Below, one piece after another: positions 27,571 through 36,240 of a DNA stretch of 53,207 bases. The stretch covers positions 1 to 53,207 of the forward strand of contig NZ_AP025302.1 of assembly GCF_036492425.1 (NCBI RefSeq). The letters are read 5' to 3'. Position 1 is the first letter of the stretch. Each line of letters starts with the position of its first letter. The notes beneath the pieces are model-generated. The model was not told the origin of the DNA. It saw only the letters and a program-made list of their open reading frames with translations, and searched no databases. The position numbers and the translations under genes were made by a program. Source of the stretch: Persicobacter psychrovividus. GTDB taxonomy: Bacteria; Bacteroidota; Bacteroidia; Cytophagales; Cyclobacteriaceae.

Positions 27571-27878
27571 AGTTCTTCTGCCTTAATTTGATCGTAAGCC
27601 TTATGCGTCCCTACGAATAAAATATAGAATATCGCTCTGTTTTCAGTCATTCTGATATCTGCCACCAGTCGGTATTTGTTCCCACCGATATTGAAAACAA
27701 TGTTCTTACCGGCTTTATCTGGGGCCCTAAACGTTTTTTGAAGGTCATCAAAATTTTTAAAGATCCCTCTTTTGGCGTCAAATAGCCACCGCTCAAATAC
27801 GTGCTTAGCGGTAGGGTGCTTGAGTAAAAATTCCCGAATCACTTTATCGCTTATGATCCTGTTTCGTGTTTTTACCAT
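27567..27878 (-). CDS. higB: HigB-type mRNA interferase toxin
   Basis: From ATG 27878 the 103-aa protein shows the HigB fold pattern: a basic N-terminal helix, NIVFNIGGNKYRLVADI and the conserved C-terminal FVGTHKAYDQIKAEEL. HigB toxins cut mRNA on the ribosome. A longer start at 27905 adds hydrophobic residues and is less likely. With higA it forms the second addiction module, next to the origin. Confidence 0.9.
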   Translation of the reverse strand: MVKTRNRIISDKVIREFLLKHPTAKHVFERWLFDAKRGIFKNFDDLQKTFRAPDKAGKNIVFNIGGNKYRLVADIRMTENRAIFYILFVGTHKAYDQIKAEEL

Positions 27879-27905
27879 GGCTGAAAGTAACAATAAACAG
27901 ACCAA

Positions 27906-28336
27906 ATAACAATGATAGTAACTATTTTGGTGTTAAGTAAGTTCAGGGTTTTCACCTGGGGAAATTCTCTTTACTGCCAAACAAGTAAAGAAAGAATACG
28001 TGTTCCTCCCTTCTTTTCCGTCGATAAAATGCGGCAGACAAAAATGGGAAATCGGAGTACCTGAAAGCTTTTTAGCATATTCGGCTCTGCTCAGGGAATT
28101 GTCGGAAATTATTATTTGTTAAACCATCAAACAAAATTCATGTCTGCAATTTTTTCTTGTTGGCCAATTCTTCCAATTCAAAAAAAATATAAAAACGAAC
28201 GACCAACTAAGCGCAGCTCGTAGTGTTTAGTTTTTTTATAATGTTTATAATTGTTTGTCTGAATTTTCATTTTTTAAAAAGTGGCCTTTACAGGCTTCAA
28301 TCAATGATTTTTGACTATTTCACGACGAAACCTTCC
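27906..28336. other. Non-coding region upstream of the first origin
   Basis: AT-rich leader between higB and the first iteron array. It contains one isolated iteron-like copy GACAAAAATGGGAAATC at 28037-28053, ~300 bp from the array. No gene is supported; a frame at 28223-28483 overlaps the iterons and was rejected. Confidence 0.5.
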
Positions 28337-28440
28337 GACAAAAATGGGAGATTCACAGACAATTATGGGAGACTCTCGGACAAAAATGGGAAATCTACAG
28401 ACAGTTTTGGGAAATCTCAGACAAAAATGGGAGATGCACT
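28337..28440 (+). repeat. Iteron array 1 (replication origin)
   Basis: Five direct repeats in phase, starting at 28337, 28358, 28379, 28400 and 28420 (spacing 21, 21, 21 and 20 bp), consensus GACAAAAATGGGAGATCTCA. The ~21-bp spacing is two helical turns, so all copies face one side of the DNA, as expected for initiator binding. The Rep gene starts 140 bp downstream with an AT-rich stretch between (28441-28560) that could be the unwinding region. Confidence 0.9.
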
Positions 28441-28580
28441 TTTATGCAAAATTAGGGCTTCAAAACGCAACTATTTTTTTTAGTAAAAAATTAAAAATTT
28501 TTTTCCGCTAAATTGTTTAGTTTATAAAAATTGATTCTTATCTTATACCAAGAAATTATAAGATTACAATCACGCTCATC

Positions 28581-29897
28581 ATGACCTTTAAAGAACAACT
28601 GTCTATTTCTCCCATCGTCTTTGGCAATGATCTGTCCGATATTTTTGGACAGATGCAGATGTGTGAGCAAAGGGTGATTGCAGTTTTGATCAGCAAGGTT
28701 AGAATGGAAGATGATCAGTTTCATAATTATCGGATTCCACTCAATATTTTCAGCCCTTCGGAGCAATGCTCTGGGAGTCTTTATGAATCCTATCGGGAGG
28801 TGTTTAATGGCTTGATGACAAAAGAGTTCAGGATTAAAGGTAAACTCATTAAAGTACTCGGTTTTTTGGAGTGTCCCAAGCACCGGGGATACGTTAATGT
28901 TCGCCTCTGTGATGATCTAAAGGACTATTTATTGCATCAATCACAGCGATTTACCAAACTGTCCTATTCCATTTTTCAGAATTTCAAAAGTCATTTCACG
29001 AGCTATTTTTACTGTCTTTTCAAGAATGCCAGTGCTAAAAACAAGAAGCGTGTCATGACCCTCAAGAACTTAAAGGAAGTTTTGGGCCTAAGCGGGAAGT
29101 ACGCATCTTTCAGTGATTTCAGGAATCGGGTGGTGTTGCCGGTGCTGCGTGAATTAAAGCGAGTGCTGGGTATGGAGGTTTCATTTTCCTTCGAGGAGGC
29201 TTATGATATTGAAGATAGCCGCCTGGTATTTGAGATTGACAAAGTGTCTGAAATAGACATTTATAAAAAAGAAAAACCGGTGGTTAAATCCACCGAAAAT
29301 ATAAATAAGGCGGTTGAGAAAAAGCCTGCGGAAACCTCACCGGAACTTCCAACGGCTTTTTCCAGATTCTTTACAGCGAAGGAATATGCCGATTTATGCA
29401 AGGAGCATGAGCCCGCCTACCTCGAATATGCCTTCAAGCAGACAAATTTCGACCAAGCCAATAACAAAGTAGCCTATTTTAGAAGCATTTTAACGGCACC
29501 AAATATTAAAGGTGGATACGAACACCTAAAAATGACGAAAGACGCTAAAAAAGGGGTTTCTGGGGGTTACCAGCAGAAAATTCAAGAGACCAAGACCCTG
29601 AATATGCTTAAAACCTTGTACGAGGGCCATTATTTGAATATTAAACACACGGCCAGGGAGAAATATGACAGTGAAGAACTGCGCAATACCTACCTGCGAA
29701 ATAACTTGATGCCCAAGCGCCATGTTGCAAGCTACCGCAAGATGTATGTGAGTTGGAAGAATGGCACTCCAACGGAGGATGCGATCAATGCGTATTCCGC
29801 ATGGCTTGCGGTCAATCACTATCCTGAGTCAGAATACAAATTCGAGCCGTTTGTTGAAAAGTACTACCCTGACTATACTTCTTTAGTCAAGGGTTGA
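28581..29897 (+). CDS. rep: Rep_3-type replication initiator 1
   Basis: The 438-aa protein has the two winged-helix domains of Rep_3 initiators (RepB/RepE class): an N-terminal part (~20-110, QMQMCEQRVIAVLISKV with NYRIPLNIFS) and a second (~120-225: RFTKLSYSIFQNFKSHFTSY, then MTLKNLKEVLGLSGKYASFSD and FRNRVVLPVLRELKRV). After ~230 there is an extra charged region with a PTAFSRFFTAKEYADLC segment, not seen in short Rep_3 proteins. It should bind the GACAAAAATGGGA iterons just upstream and open the origin. Confidence 0.85.
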   Translation: MTFKEQLSISPIVFGNDLSDIFGQMQMCEQRVIAVLISKVRMEDDQFHNYRIPLNIFSPSEQCSGSLYESYREVFNGLMTKEFRIKGKLIKVLGFLECPKHRGYVNVRLCDDLKDYLLHQSQRFTKLSYSIFQNFKSHFTSYFYCLFKNASAKNKKRVMTLKNLKEVLGLSGKYASFSDFRNRVVLPVLRELKRVLGMEVSFSFEEAYDIEDSRLVFEIDKVSEIDIYKKEKPVVKSTENINKAVEKKPAETSPELPTAFSRFFTAKEYADLCKEHEPAYLEYAFKQTNFDQANNKVAYFRSILTAPNIKGGYEHLKMTKDAKKGVSGGYQQKIQETKTLNMLKTLYEGHYLNIKHTAREKYDSEELRNTYLRNNLMPKRHVASYRKMYVSWKNGTPTEDAINAYSAWLAVNHYPESEYKFEPFVEKYYPDYTSLVKG

Positions 29898-30146
29898 TCG
29901 CTGGCGAATCAAATCATTTATTTAACATAATGCATTGTTGAGAAACACAAAGCCCTTTTTTCTCTCAAAAAGCTGTTTCAATTCCCAGTCGATTATCCCG
30001 GCATTTTTTTGAGTATTGTACTTACCGGTTAGGGTAAATTTTTTTAAATGAGTTCTTATTAATAATAATTTATTTAAAATTTAAAATAATTTATTCTATT
30101 TAGGGCCTCGTAACTCTTTGATTGTCAATTTCCCACAGCGTTATAA
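29898..30146. other. AT-rich region between rep 1 and the second iteron array
   Basis: No gene. The stretch 30040-30110 is almost entirely A/T (long TTTATTTAAAATTTAAAATA runs) directly before the second iterons and is a good candidate duplex-unwinding element for origin 2. Confidence 0.5.
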
Positions 30147-30353
30147 ATGTAGAGTTTTAATACTTCGGATGTAGAGTTTTAATACTTAAGTGGTCGTAAT
30201 GAATACTTAGATGTAGAGTTTTAATACTACTACGACAAATGTTGGCCCAACGAATGTCGTATAAAGTTATAAGTGTAGCGTTTTAATACTTAGGTGTAGT
30301 GAAATAATACTTTCGTGGTGTTATTTAATACCTTGATGTAGAAAAATAATACC
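30147..30353 (+). repeat. Iteron array 2 (second replication origin)
   Basis: About eight degenerate repeats of ATGTAGAGTTTTAATACTT with ~20-22-bp spacing (starts near 30147, 30169, 30191, 30211, 30272, 30294, 30316 and 30336), interrupted by a short gap at ~30231-30270. Inverted half copies (GTATTAAAACACTACAC at 30440-30456, and another TACAC at ~30420) lie over the likely promoter of the second rep gene, the usual arrangement for Rep autorepression. The sequence is unrelated to array 1. Confidence 0.88.
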
Positions 30354-30496
30354 AAATCGATAGTTTGGGGGGAAAATTTACCTATATTGGTCTGTCGTTA
30401 ATTGGATTTAAGCGCACTCACTACACTTTTTGGGGTCGAGTATTAAAACACTACACTTTTTAACGATTAATGACTTGATTAGCAAAGAATTATAAA

Positions 30497-31201
30497 ATGC
30501 AGGAGCAACAGGAGAAGTTTTTTTTATCTCGGCGAGTAACCAAAAACAATCAGATGATCAATGGCAAGGCTGCGCTTACAGCCATGCAATACTGTGTCTT
30601 TTCGGCTTGTGTGGCAACAGTAGAATACAATGCTGGTGAGTTTGCTGATGCAGAGATCACGATCAATCAGATTTTGGGAAAAGAAAAGCTATCCAAGACG
30701 GATTACAGCCATGTAAAAACGGCTGCGCTTGGGCTGGTTGATGCCTCCATTAAAATTCAGGTCGGGAAGAAATGGAAAGGTGTGCCGTTGTTTCAGTACA
30801 TCGAAGGGGAAGACGGTACAAACATGATTCGCTTTCGCTTCAATGTAGAGATGACCCCTTTTTTGCTTAAACTCAAGGAGCAGGGAAACTTTACCGCATA
30901 CAAGTATGGCTACCTGACTTTGCTGAAAAAGAACATGTATGCCATGCGGGTCTATGAGCTTTTGAAGCAACATGAGAATTTTGGCCAACGCAAAATCACA
31001 CTGGAAGAATTCCGTGAAATATTGATCCTTTCCGATAAATACCCAAGGTTTGGAGAACTGAACAGAACGGTCATAAAACCTGTATTGGATCTTTTGAAAA
31101 AAACAGATTTGCTGGTCGATTTTTCGACGATAAAACGAGGGCGGACCGTTACCCACCTCCTTTTCAAGATTCAGCAACGATACAAAACCATTAAAGAATA
31201 G
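30497..31201 (+). CDS. rep: Rep_3-type replication initiator 2
   Basis: The 234-aa protein is a compact Rep_3 initiator: VTKNNQMINGKAALTAMQY at the start of the first winged helix, then LLKKNMYAMRVYELLKQHENFG, ITLEEFREILILSDKYPRFGE and LNRTVIKPVLDLLKKTDLLVDF in the second. It shares fold-level motifs with Rep 1 but little identity. It lies downstream of its own iteron array and 34 bp upstream of parA, so rep2-parAB probably form the main plasmid backbone. Confidence 0.88.
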   Translation: MQEQQEKFFLSRRVTKNNQMINGKAALTAMQYCVFSACVATVEYNAGEFADAEITINQILGKEKLSKTDYSHVKTAALGLVDASIKIQVGKKWKGVPLFQYIEGEDGTNMIRFRFNVEMTPFLLKLKEQGNFTAYKYGYLTLLKKNMYAMRVYELLKQHENFGQRKITLEEFREILILSDKYPRFGELNRTVIKPVLDLLKKTDLLVDFSTIKRGRTVTHLLFKIQQRYKTIKE

Positions 31202-31234
31202 ATCCCTTGCGGGAATTCCAAATCATTAGAGATT

Positions 31235-31981
31235 ATGAAAATTATTTCAATTGTAAATCACAAAGGAGGGGTTGGGAAATCTACCTTGTCGATTGGCTTG
31301 GCATCAGCCTTGGCAAAAGAGTACAAGGTACTGGTCATTGACCTTGATCCACAAGCCAATACAACCTCCATTTTGATGTCCGAATATGATGAATTCCGGT
31401 CGGTGGATCAAATGATTGTTGATGGCGAAAACTATACGGCCTATCAGGGACTTGATCAGATTTGGTGTATTCCATCGAAGCTATCCACCGCCAAGCTCGA
31501 AGCTCATTACGCAGGCTCCGCCGCTGGTTATTACAAGGTGCGCCAGGTCATTCAACAATTGCCACAATCTTTTGATTTTATCATCATTGATTGTCCACCG
31601 TCGCTTGGTTGGCTTACCCAAAATGCCTTGAATGCTTCGACCCACATGATCGTACCCTCTACCCCATCGAAATTTTCTGCCGATGGTTTCGATACGATCA
31701 TGAATGTGTACGAGGAACTCAAAGCCACTTCAAATCCGAACATCGAAATGCTCGGAATGATTTTGACACTGGTACGCCCGATTACAGTTCACAATGAATA
31801 CAAAGAAATATTGAGAGAGGAATATGGCGATATGATTTTGGGTGCTCAAATGAGTAACCTAAAAGATTATGAAGAAGCCAATGCCCTTTTTTCCACCATT
31901 ACAAAACATGCGCCTAATGGCAAAGCAGGAATCGAAGTTCAGGAAATCACGAGAGAAGTCAAAAGTCGCTTATCAGAATAA
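31235..31981 (+). CDS. parA: ParA partition ATPase
   Basis: The 248-aa protein begins MKIISIVNHKGGVGKSTL, with the deviant Walker A KGGVGKST (9-17), VIDLDPQANTT (A') and IIDCPPSLGWLT (Walker B). It lacks an N-terminal HTH, so it is of the Soj/type Ib-like small ParA class. It is followed 14 bp later by parB. Together they position plasmid copies on the nucleoid. Confidence 0.95.
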   Translation: MKIISIVNHKGGVGKSTLSIGLASALAKEYKVLVIDLDPQANTTSILMSEYDEFRSVDQMIVDGENYTAYQGLDQIWCIPSKLSTAKLEAHYAGSAAGYYKVRQVIQQLPQSFDFIIIDCPPSLGWLTQNALNASTHMIVPSTPSKFSADGFDTIMNVYEELKATSNPNIEMLGMILTLVRPITVHNEYKEILREEYGDMILGAQMSNLKDYEEANALFSTITKHAPNGKAGIEVQEITREVKSRLSE

Positions 31982-31994
31982 GGACACCAGTACC

Positions 31995-32663
31995 ATGCTT
32001 GGCAATATTGTGCCGAAGCAAAATGCGACTTATACAGCAGACAACCCACCTTTTGAAGTGGACCAGGATTTGAAAGAGTTCTTACCACCACTTGAAGGAG
32101 AAGTTTTTGAATCCTTGGTGAAAAGTATTGAGAAGGAAGGTGTGCGTGAGAATCTGTTGTGTTGGAAGGAAGGAGATAAGACCTACTTGATTGATGGTCA
32201 TAACCGTTTTAGGGCTTCCCAGGAGACCGGAAAACCTTTCGGTATTTCGTATATCGAGGGCATAATAAACCGTGAGGAGATTGTGCAGTGGATGGTCGAT
32301 AATCAGCTTTCGAGAAGAAATATGACCCCAGCTCAAATGAAACAGCACTGGGGGAAAATATATAACCTGAAAAAAGGAAAAAGAGGAGGCGACCGATCAA
32401 ACCGACAAAATGACGGTTTGCAAACAGCCAAGTTTGTAGCCACCCTCGCAGGAGTTTCAGAGCGAACCATTGAACGTTGGGCAAAGATCTCTGAAGCCGA
32501 AAAACAGGCAACTGCCAAGCAAAAATCAGATGAAGATGTAGCCAATGCCTTCGTAACAAAATGGACGAAGCAATTCGAAAACTTCATTAATAAAGACATT
32601 GATACAGAAGCCAAGCGCAAGGCACTTGAGGAAATTGAGCAATGGATGAAGGCTAAATTTTAA
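31995..32663 (+). CDS. parB: ParB/Spo0J-type partition protein
   Basis: Taken from ATG 31995 (222 aa), just after the parA stop; the frame is open further back but would overlap parA by 110 bp. It has the ParB N-terminal domain with ESLVKSIEKEGVRENLLCW, LIDGHNRFRASQETG (the GHxRxxA box) and REEIVQWMVDNQLSRRNMT, followed by an HTH (KFVATLAGVSERTIERWAKI). The C-terminus is helical and charged. No parS-like palindrome was identified with confidence. Confidence 0.9.
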   Translation: MLGNIVPKQNATYTADNPPFEVDQDLKEFLPPLEGEVFESLVKSIEKEGVRENLLCWKEGDKTYLIDGHNRFRASQETGKPFGISYIEGIINREEIVQWMVDNQLSRRNMTPAQMKQHWGKIYNLKKGKRGGDRSNRQNDGLQTAKFVATLAGVSERTIERWAKISEAEKQATAKQKSDEDVANAFVTKWTKQFENFINKDIDTEAKRKALEEIEQWMKAKF

Positions 32664-32672
32664 GCCAAAGGA

Positions 32673-32704
32673 GCAAACCGTCATTTTGTCGGTTTGCTTT
32701 TTTT
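32673..32704 (+). terminator. Intrinsic terminator after parB
   Basis: GCAAACCG (32673-32680) and CGGTTTGC (32690-32697) form a perfect 8-bp stem with a 9-nt loop, followed by seven T. It begins 10 bp after the parB stop. Confidence 0.9.
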
Positions 32705-32846
32705 ATTGAATGCACTTTCAGTGCACCTACCCTTCTGATTTTTGGTAAACAAATAATTCAATAAGCGAGAATGAAATCGCTGATTTACCTATATTACCCT
32801 TTTACAGCGCATCTTCAATTTTTTAAAGATAAACAACCTATTACAA

Positions 32847-33524
32847 ATGGTGCAATTACAGCATGCAATAACCGAATACGCAGAGCAGTTTATCGACGAA
32901 ACAAACGACTGGTATAGTTGGAGGACGATCAATGAGGATATACTTCCAGAGGGCGTTGTTTTGCCGGAAGGAAACCAATATTTGAAGAACATCGCTCTTA
33001 AATCTCAATTGAATCAGAAATGGCAGGCATCCTCTTCAGATGAAGAACGAGCTGATCTCACGAAATACTACATTTCTGACTGGGGAGGAATAAAAACAAA
33101 TGGCTCAGCATCCTTGGCAGAATACTCAACCAAGAGTGCCGAAGAGCTTGTTTTAAAGGGAAAGAAAGGCATTGCGTCTTGGTCAAAAGCCATTGTCCTT
33201 CACGATCCAAACAAGTATGCAATCTTTGATGCACGAGTAGCCATATCCCTAAACTGTATTCAGATTGTTCGGGACTTACCGAATAAATTGTTATTCCCAA
33301 TTTTGAGTAGCCGAAACAATACCATTGGGTTGGGGAATCAGTTGGTGAAGTCCAAAGCCAAACAGGAAGGCTGGAGCAGAGCCGATGAGTCATCATTTTA
33401 CTCGGAGTACCTTACGATACTGACTAAAGTAGCCAAAGAGCTGAATTCTGATGTTTCAACGGTGGAGATGTTATTATTTGCCAAAGCAGAAGAATTAGTG
33501 AAGCAGGCTTTTCCACAGGTTTAA
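32847..33524 (+). CDS. Hypothetical protein, possible OGG/HhH-like fold, 225 aa
   Basis: Not firmly recognised. Residues ~75-135 (YYISDWGGIKTNG, then GIASWSKAIVLHDPNKYAIFDARVAISLN) recall bacterial OGG-fold or AlkD-like proteins in which a helix-rich domain ends in an Ile-x-Asp-x-Arg-Val segment. The N-terminus (ETNDWYSWRTINEDILP) is helical. No membrane or signal sequence. It lies as a single gene followed by a 52-bp repeat that also follows the next gene, and near other likely defence genes. A DNA-binding or nucleotide-sensing role is a guess. Confidence 0.6.
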   Translation: MVQLQHAITEYAEQFIDETNDWYSWRTINEDILPEGVVLPEGNQYLKNIALKSQLNQKWQASSSDEERADLTKYYISDWGGIKTNGSASLAEYSTKSAEELVLKGKKGIASWSKAIVLHDPNKYAIFDARVAISLNCIQIVRDLPNKLLFPILSSRNNTIGLGNQLVKSKAKQEGWSRADESSFYSEYLTILTKVAKELNSDVSTVEMLLFAKAEELVKQAFPQV

Positions 33525-33552
33525 TCTTAATGATTGAAGAGTCAAATTAATC

Positions 33553-33604
33553 AACACACTTACCCCGCTTCCCGTCAGATCAGCGCGCTCAGGGTAAGTT
33601 TTAA
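33553..33604 (+). repeat. 52-bp direct repeat, copy 1 (terminator-like)
   Basis: Starts AACACACTTACCCCGCTTCC and ends CTCAGGGTAAGTTTT. Copy 2 at 34446-34497 is ~95% identical. Each follows one gene by <30 bp on the same strand. CTTACCC pairs with GGGTAAG, with T after it, so it can be an intrinsic terminator; the near identity of the loop as well suggests duplication or a recombination site. Confidence 0.8.
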
Positions 33605-33618
33605 ACCTATTTTTTTAG

Positions 33619-34443
33619 ATGAAAGAACCAACACACCGCATACTGTTAAATGAATTATTACAGTTTGACGATTTAAGCAATGTTAAAATACGCTTCAATT
33701 TGATGTTTAGGGGAAATTGGAGCCCCGTTGATTTTTTTAAGAATGCTGATTTCGAAGCCTTATTAGAGGGACAGTATTGGAATTACCACCGAAATAAATC
33801 TTATAAAGAGGGACAAATAAACCTTGGTTTTATTCGGATGAATGAACCCGATCAGTGGCTGTTATTTCACGTTGGGAAAGTAACCAAGGACCTGAATATT
33901 TTAAAGGGTATGGGGTATGAATATGAAACCTTGGAAGAATACAGTCGATTTTTTGGGCGTTTAATTATTCGATATAAAAACAAGCACCAAAACATGCTGA
34001 GGAAAGCAGAGTCAGTAATTGATGAATGCGAGATACTCCAAATTTTACCAAGCACCTTTGAGAGTGACCAATTCCCAGGCTACGACAAAGTCAATTTGAG
34101 TTGGCAAGACCTCCGACGAGTAATAAAAAAGGATAATTGGATAACTGCTTTACAAAATCAAAAAGGAGTTTACTTAATCACTGACATAACCAACGGTAAA
34201 AATTATGTAGGATCAGCTTACGGGGAACAGATGATTCTCGGACGTTGGAAGGCCTATGTGAAAACAGGGCATGGAGGAAATGTAGGCTTACAGAAATTAA
34301 CCTTTAACTATATCAAGGAGAATTTCAGGTATTCTATCTTAGATATTTTTAAATCCACTACGGACGATAAAGTGATCCTTGAAAGGGAAAGTTGGTGGAA
34401 AGAGGTATTATTGAGTAGAACGTTTGGGTACAACGAAAACTAA
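33619..34443 (+). CDS. GIY-YIG nuclease with N-terminal sensor-like domain
   Basis: The 274-aa protein has a C-terminal GIY-YIG domain (~175-270): GVYLITDITNGKNYVGSAYG (the GIY and YIG strands as GVY and YVG), RWKAYVKTGHGG with the conserved Arg, and ERESWWKEVL with the metal-binding Glu. The first ~165 residues are unrecognised, with a beta-rich start (FMFRGNWSPVDFFK), and may bind a ligand or DNA. Such proteins are common in mobile defence islands. The next feature is the second copy of the 52-bp repeat. Confidence 0.85.
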   Translation: MKEPTHRILLNELLQFDDLSNVKIRFNLMFRGNWSPVDFFKNADFEALLEGQYWNYHRNKSYKEGQINLGFIRMNEPDQWLLFHVGKVTKDLNILKGMGYEYETLEEYSRFFGRLIIRYKNKHQNMLRKAESVIDECEILQILPSTFESDQFPGYDKVNLSWQDLRRVIKKDNWITALQNQKGVYLITDITNGKNYVGSAYGEQMILGRWKAYVKTGHGGNVGLQKLTFNYIKENFRYSILDIFKSTTDDKVILERESWWKEVLLSRTFGYNEN

Positions 34444-34445
34444 CT

Positions 34446-34497
34446 AACACACTTACTCCGCTTCTCGTCAGATCAGCGCGCTCAGGGTAAGTTTTTT
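34446..34497 (+). repeat. 52-bp direct repeat, copy 2 (terminator-like)
   Basis: Begins 3 bp after the GIY-YIG stop; differs from copy 1 at only a few positions and ends GGGTAAGTTTTTTTG, a clear T tract. Confidence 0.8.
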
Positions 34498-35352
34498 TGA
34501 CCAGGAGATATTTTAATGGAGAGTAAATATCCGTGAAGATCAGAATAATAATTAATTATGAAGTTTATTAAGCCAAGTGAAATATCAAGGAGGCTATCCC
34601 ACAAAGTTTTTAGGCTTGATGCTAAACGAAAAAAGAGGTTAGGAAAATTTTCCCTAACCTCTTTTTTTTTCACCGTGCCACTCCCTTCTGAACACATATA
34701 CCTGCATTATCAATGAACAGTTCACCAATACGTAACCCGTGATCAAGGGGAGAGACTAAATTTGTAGTCGGAAATTTAGAGAACCACTCGGTTAGATTAA
34801 TTCCGGCAATTTGTCAGAATTAATACGATAGCTTACCGATCGGCCAGGCGTGATGTTATCCGTGAAGCCTTTGAGCGAGATGTACTTTGTGTGCTGTTCG
34901 GTCCTTGTCCAGTGTCGATGATTATTGATCTATAATTTACGCATTAGGGACTGCAAATGCTTTGTTTAAAATAGATTATGCCCCCCCTCTGCTTGGAGCA
35001 AGGGATGGTTTACAATTGTAACGACCATAGAATGCTGTTCTTGAGCATAAATATCATAACAATTTTACTGTCATGTATAATTTGTTATATTTGGATAGTG
35101 AATAAGGCTTTGATTGTATATGCGCAGGCTGCCAATATTTTTTAAAATCCTCCTCCCCCTGATAGTTGGATTTTTTAGACCGTGTATAAAACTCACAATT
35201 CACAGAAAATCGAGTGGTTTTTAAGTTCGCATTTTATAATTAATAAAATTGAATAGGAGGCTATCCATTTATTTACGGCGTGGCAGTAAGTGTTTAGGCA
35301 AGGATGAGCCGTGTATTAAAAGTGATCTTCAACAAGCAAAATAATAAGAACA
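34498..35352. other. 855-bp region without an intact gene; remnants
   Basis: At 34558 a short frame begins MKFIKPSEIS, like the start of Bacteroidota phospholipase-D-like proteins, and then runs into a terminator, so it may be the 5' stub of a lost gene. AGGAGGCTATCC occurs at ~34588 and ~35258 in the same orientation; the first is followed by CACAAAGTTTTTAG, similar to the 33-bp dispersed element. The rest (34700-35350) shows only short hairpins (for example ATTAATTC...GAATTAAT at ~34797-34828). Probably scar tissue of insertion and deletion. Confidence 0.45.
34629..34670. terminator. Strong bidirectional terminator
   Basis: AAGAGGTTAGG (from ~34633) pairs with CCTAACCTCTT (to ~34664), with A runs before and T runs after, so it can stop transcription both ways. 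Confidence 0.85.
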
Positions 35353-36045
35353 ATGGGATTTAATATCGCAGGATTAGTCATCAATAAAAATTACGAAAAG
35401 GACATCAAGCAATTGTCAGACGATCTTGAATGGGGAATAGAAATAATTGAGGAGGTGTCTTTTGAAATAGCCTCGTCAAACTGGACGCCAGAAGATGAAT
35501 TCCGATTATATTTTGGGGAACAAGGAACCATGATTTTTCATTCACATGACTTGGTTGCTGAACACGACAGCTCCTTATCGGCTGACACGTTGAATTATGC
35601 TTATTCTGAAACAGCAATGGCTTTTCAAATTGACTTGTTCAAAAAAGGTCAATTAGTGCGGTCAATATTTGAACATGAGGGTGATCGAAAAATGGAAGAA
35701 GGCGAACCTTTAGCCTTAGAAAAAGAAAACCCAACAGCCGATGAATTAACTTTTGCTTTAATTCATGAATTATTTGGTGAAAGTTTTTATGAAATTGACT
35801 TTGCTGCAAAGGCATTTAGATGTAAAAAAGTGAATTACACGAGGCCTTCCAATGAAGTTGCGGAACAGCAAATAATAGAGGATTTAGAAGAATCACCATC
35901 ACCTGAGGTCAGTATGATCTCTGAAGAAGATTCACCTGAGGTAAGCGTGATCTCTGAAGAGGGATTGAAGGAGAAGGAATTTGCCCCTACCACCAATGCG
36001 GCACCAGCCGAAGCGCAAAAGAAATGGTGGCAATTTTGGAAATAG
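35353..36045 (+). CDS. Hypothetical protein with acidic repeats and WWQFW tail, 230 aa
   Basis: Unrecognised. Residues 1-165 look like a compact alpha/beta domain (GFNIAGLVINKNY, FRLYFGEQGTMIFHSHD, ELTFALIHELFGESFYEIDF). Then comes an acidic linker with a tandem 12-residue repeat (SPEVSMISEED / SPEVSVISEEG, duplicated also in the DNA), an Ala/Pro stretch and the C-terminal tail KKWWQFWK. Such aromatic-basic tails often bind a partner protein or membrane; here that is inference. It stands alone on the plus strand. Confidence 0.6.
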   Translation: MGFNIAGLVINKNYEKDIKQLSDDLEWGIEIIEEVSFEIASSNWTPEDEFRLYFGEQGTMIFHSHDLVAEHDSSLSADTLNYAYSETAMAFQIDLFKKGQLVRSIFEHEGDRKMEEGEPLALEKENPTADELTFALIHELFGESFYEIDFAAKAFRCKKVNYTRPSNEVAEQQIIEDLEESPSPEVSMISEEDSPEVSVISEEGLKEKEFAPTTNAAPAEAQKKWWQFWK

Positions 36046-36240
36046 ATCACCGATTTTAATAGGTATGTATTCTTGAGCAGAAGGGATGATTTATGACCAC
36101 GATAATTCATGAAAACCCACTAATCCAGAGTTATAACTACACCATATAATCGTAAAAACTACCACGATTCATTCCGTGGGAGTTCGCAATAATGGAGAGG
36201 TCAATCACATAATTGATGGCAATAGTAGAGAAATAAAAAT

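Noticed and set aside
28337-28440. Short direct repeats that could be a CRISPR array
   Set aside because: Repeats are contiguous with no unique spacers, spaced ~21 bp and next to a Rep_3 gene, so they are iterons.
28223-28483. Open frame of 86 codons over the origin
   Set aside because: It is made up mostly of iterons and AT-rich sequence; no protein-like features.
31869-31994. 42-residue N-terminal extension of ParB inside parA
   Set aside because: It overlaps parA out of frame and its composition is not ParB-like; ATG 31995 follows the parA stop.
33553-34497. Integron attC sites flanking single-gene units
   Set aside because: The repeats lack clear GTTRRRY/RYYYAAC core pairs and no tyrosine integrase is present; kept only as repeats with terminator-like form.
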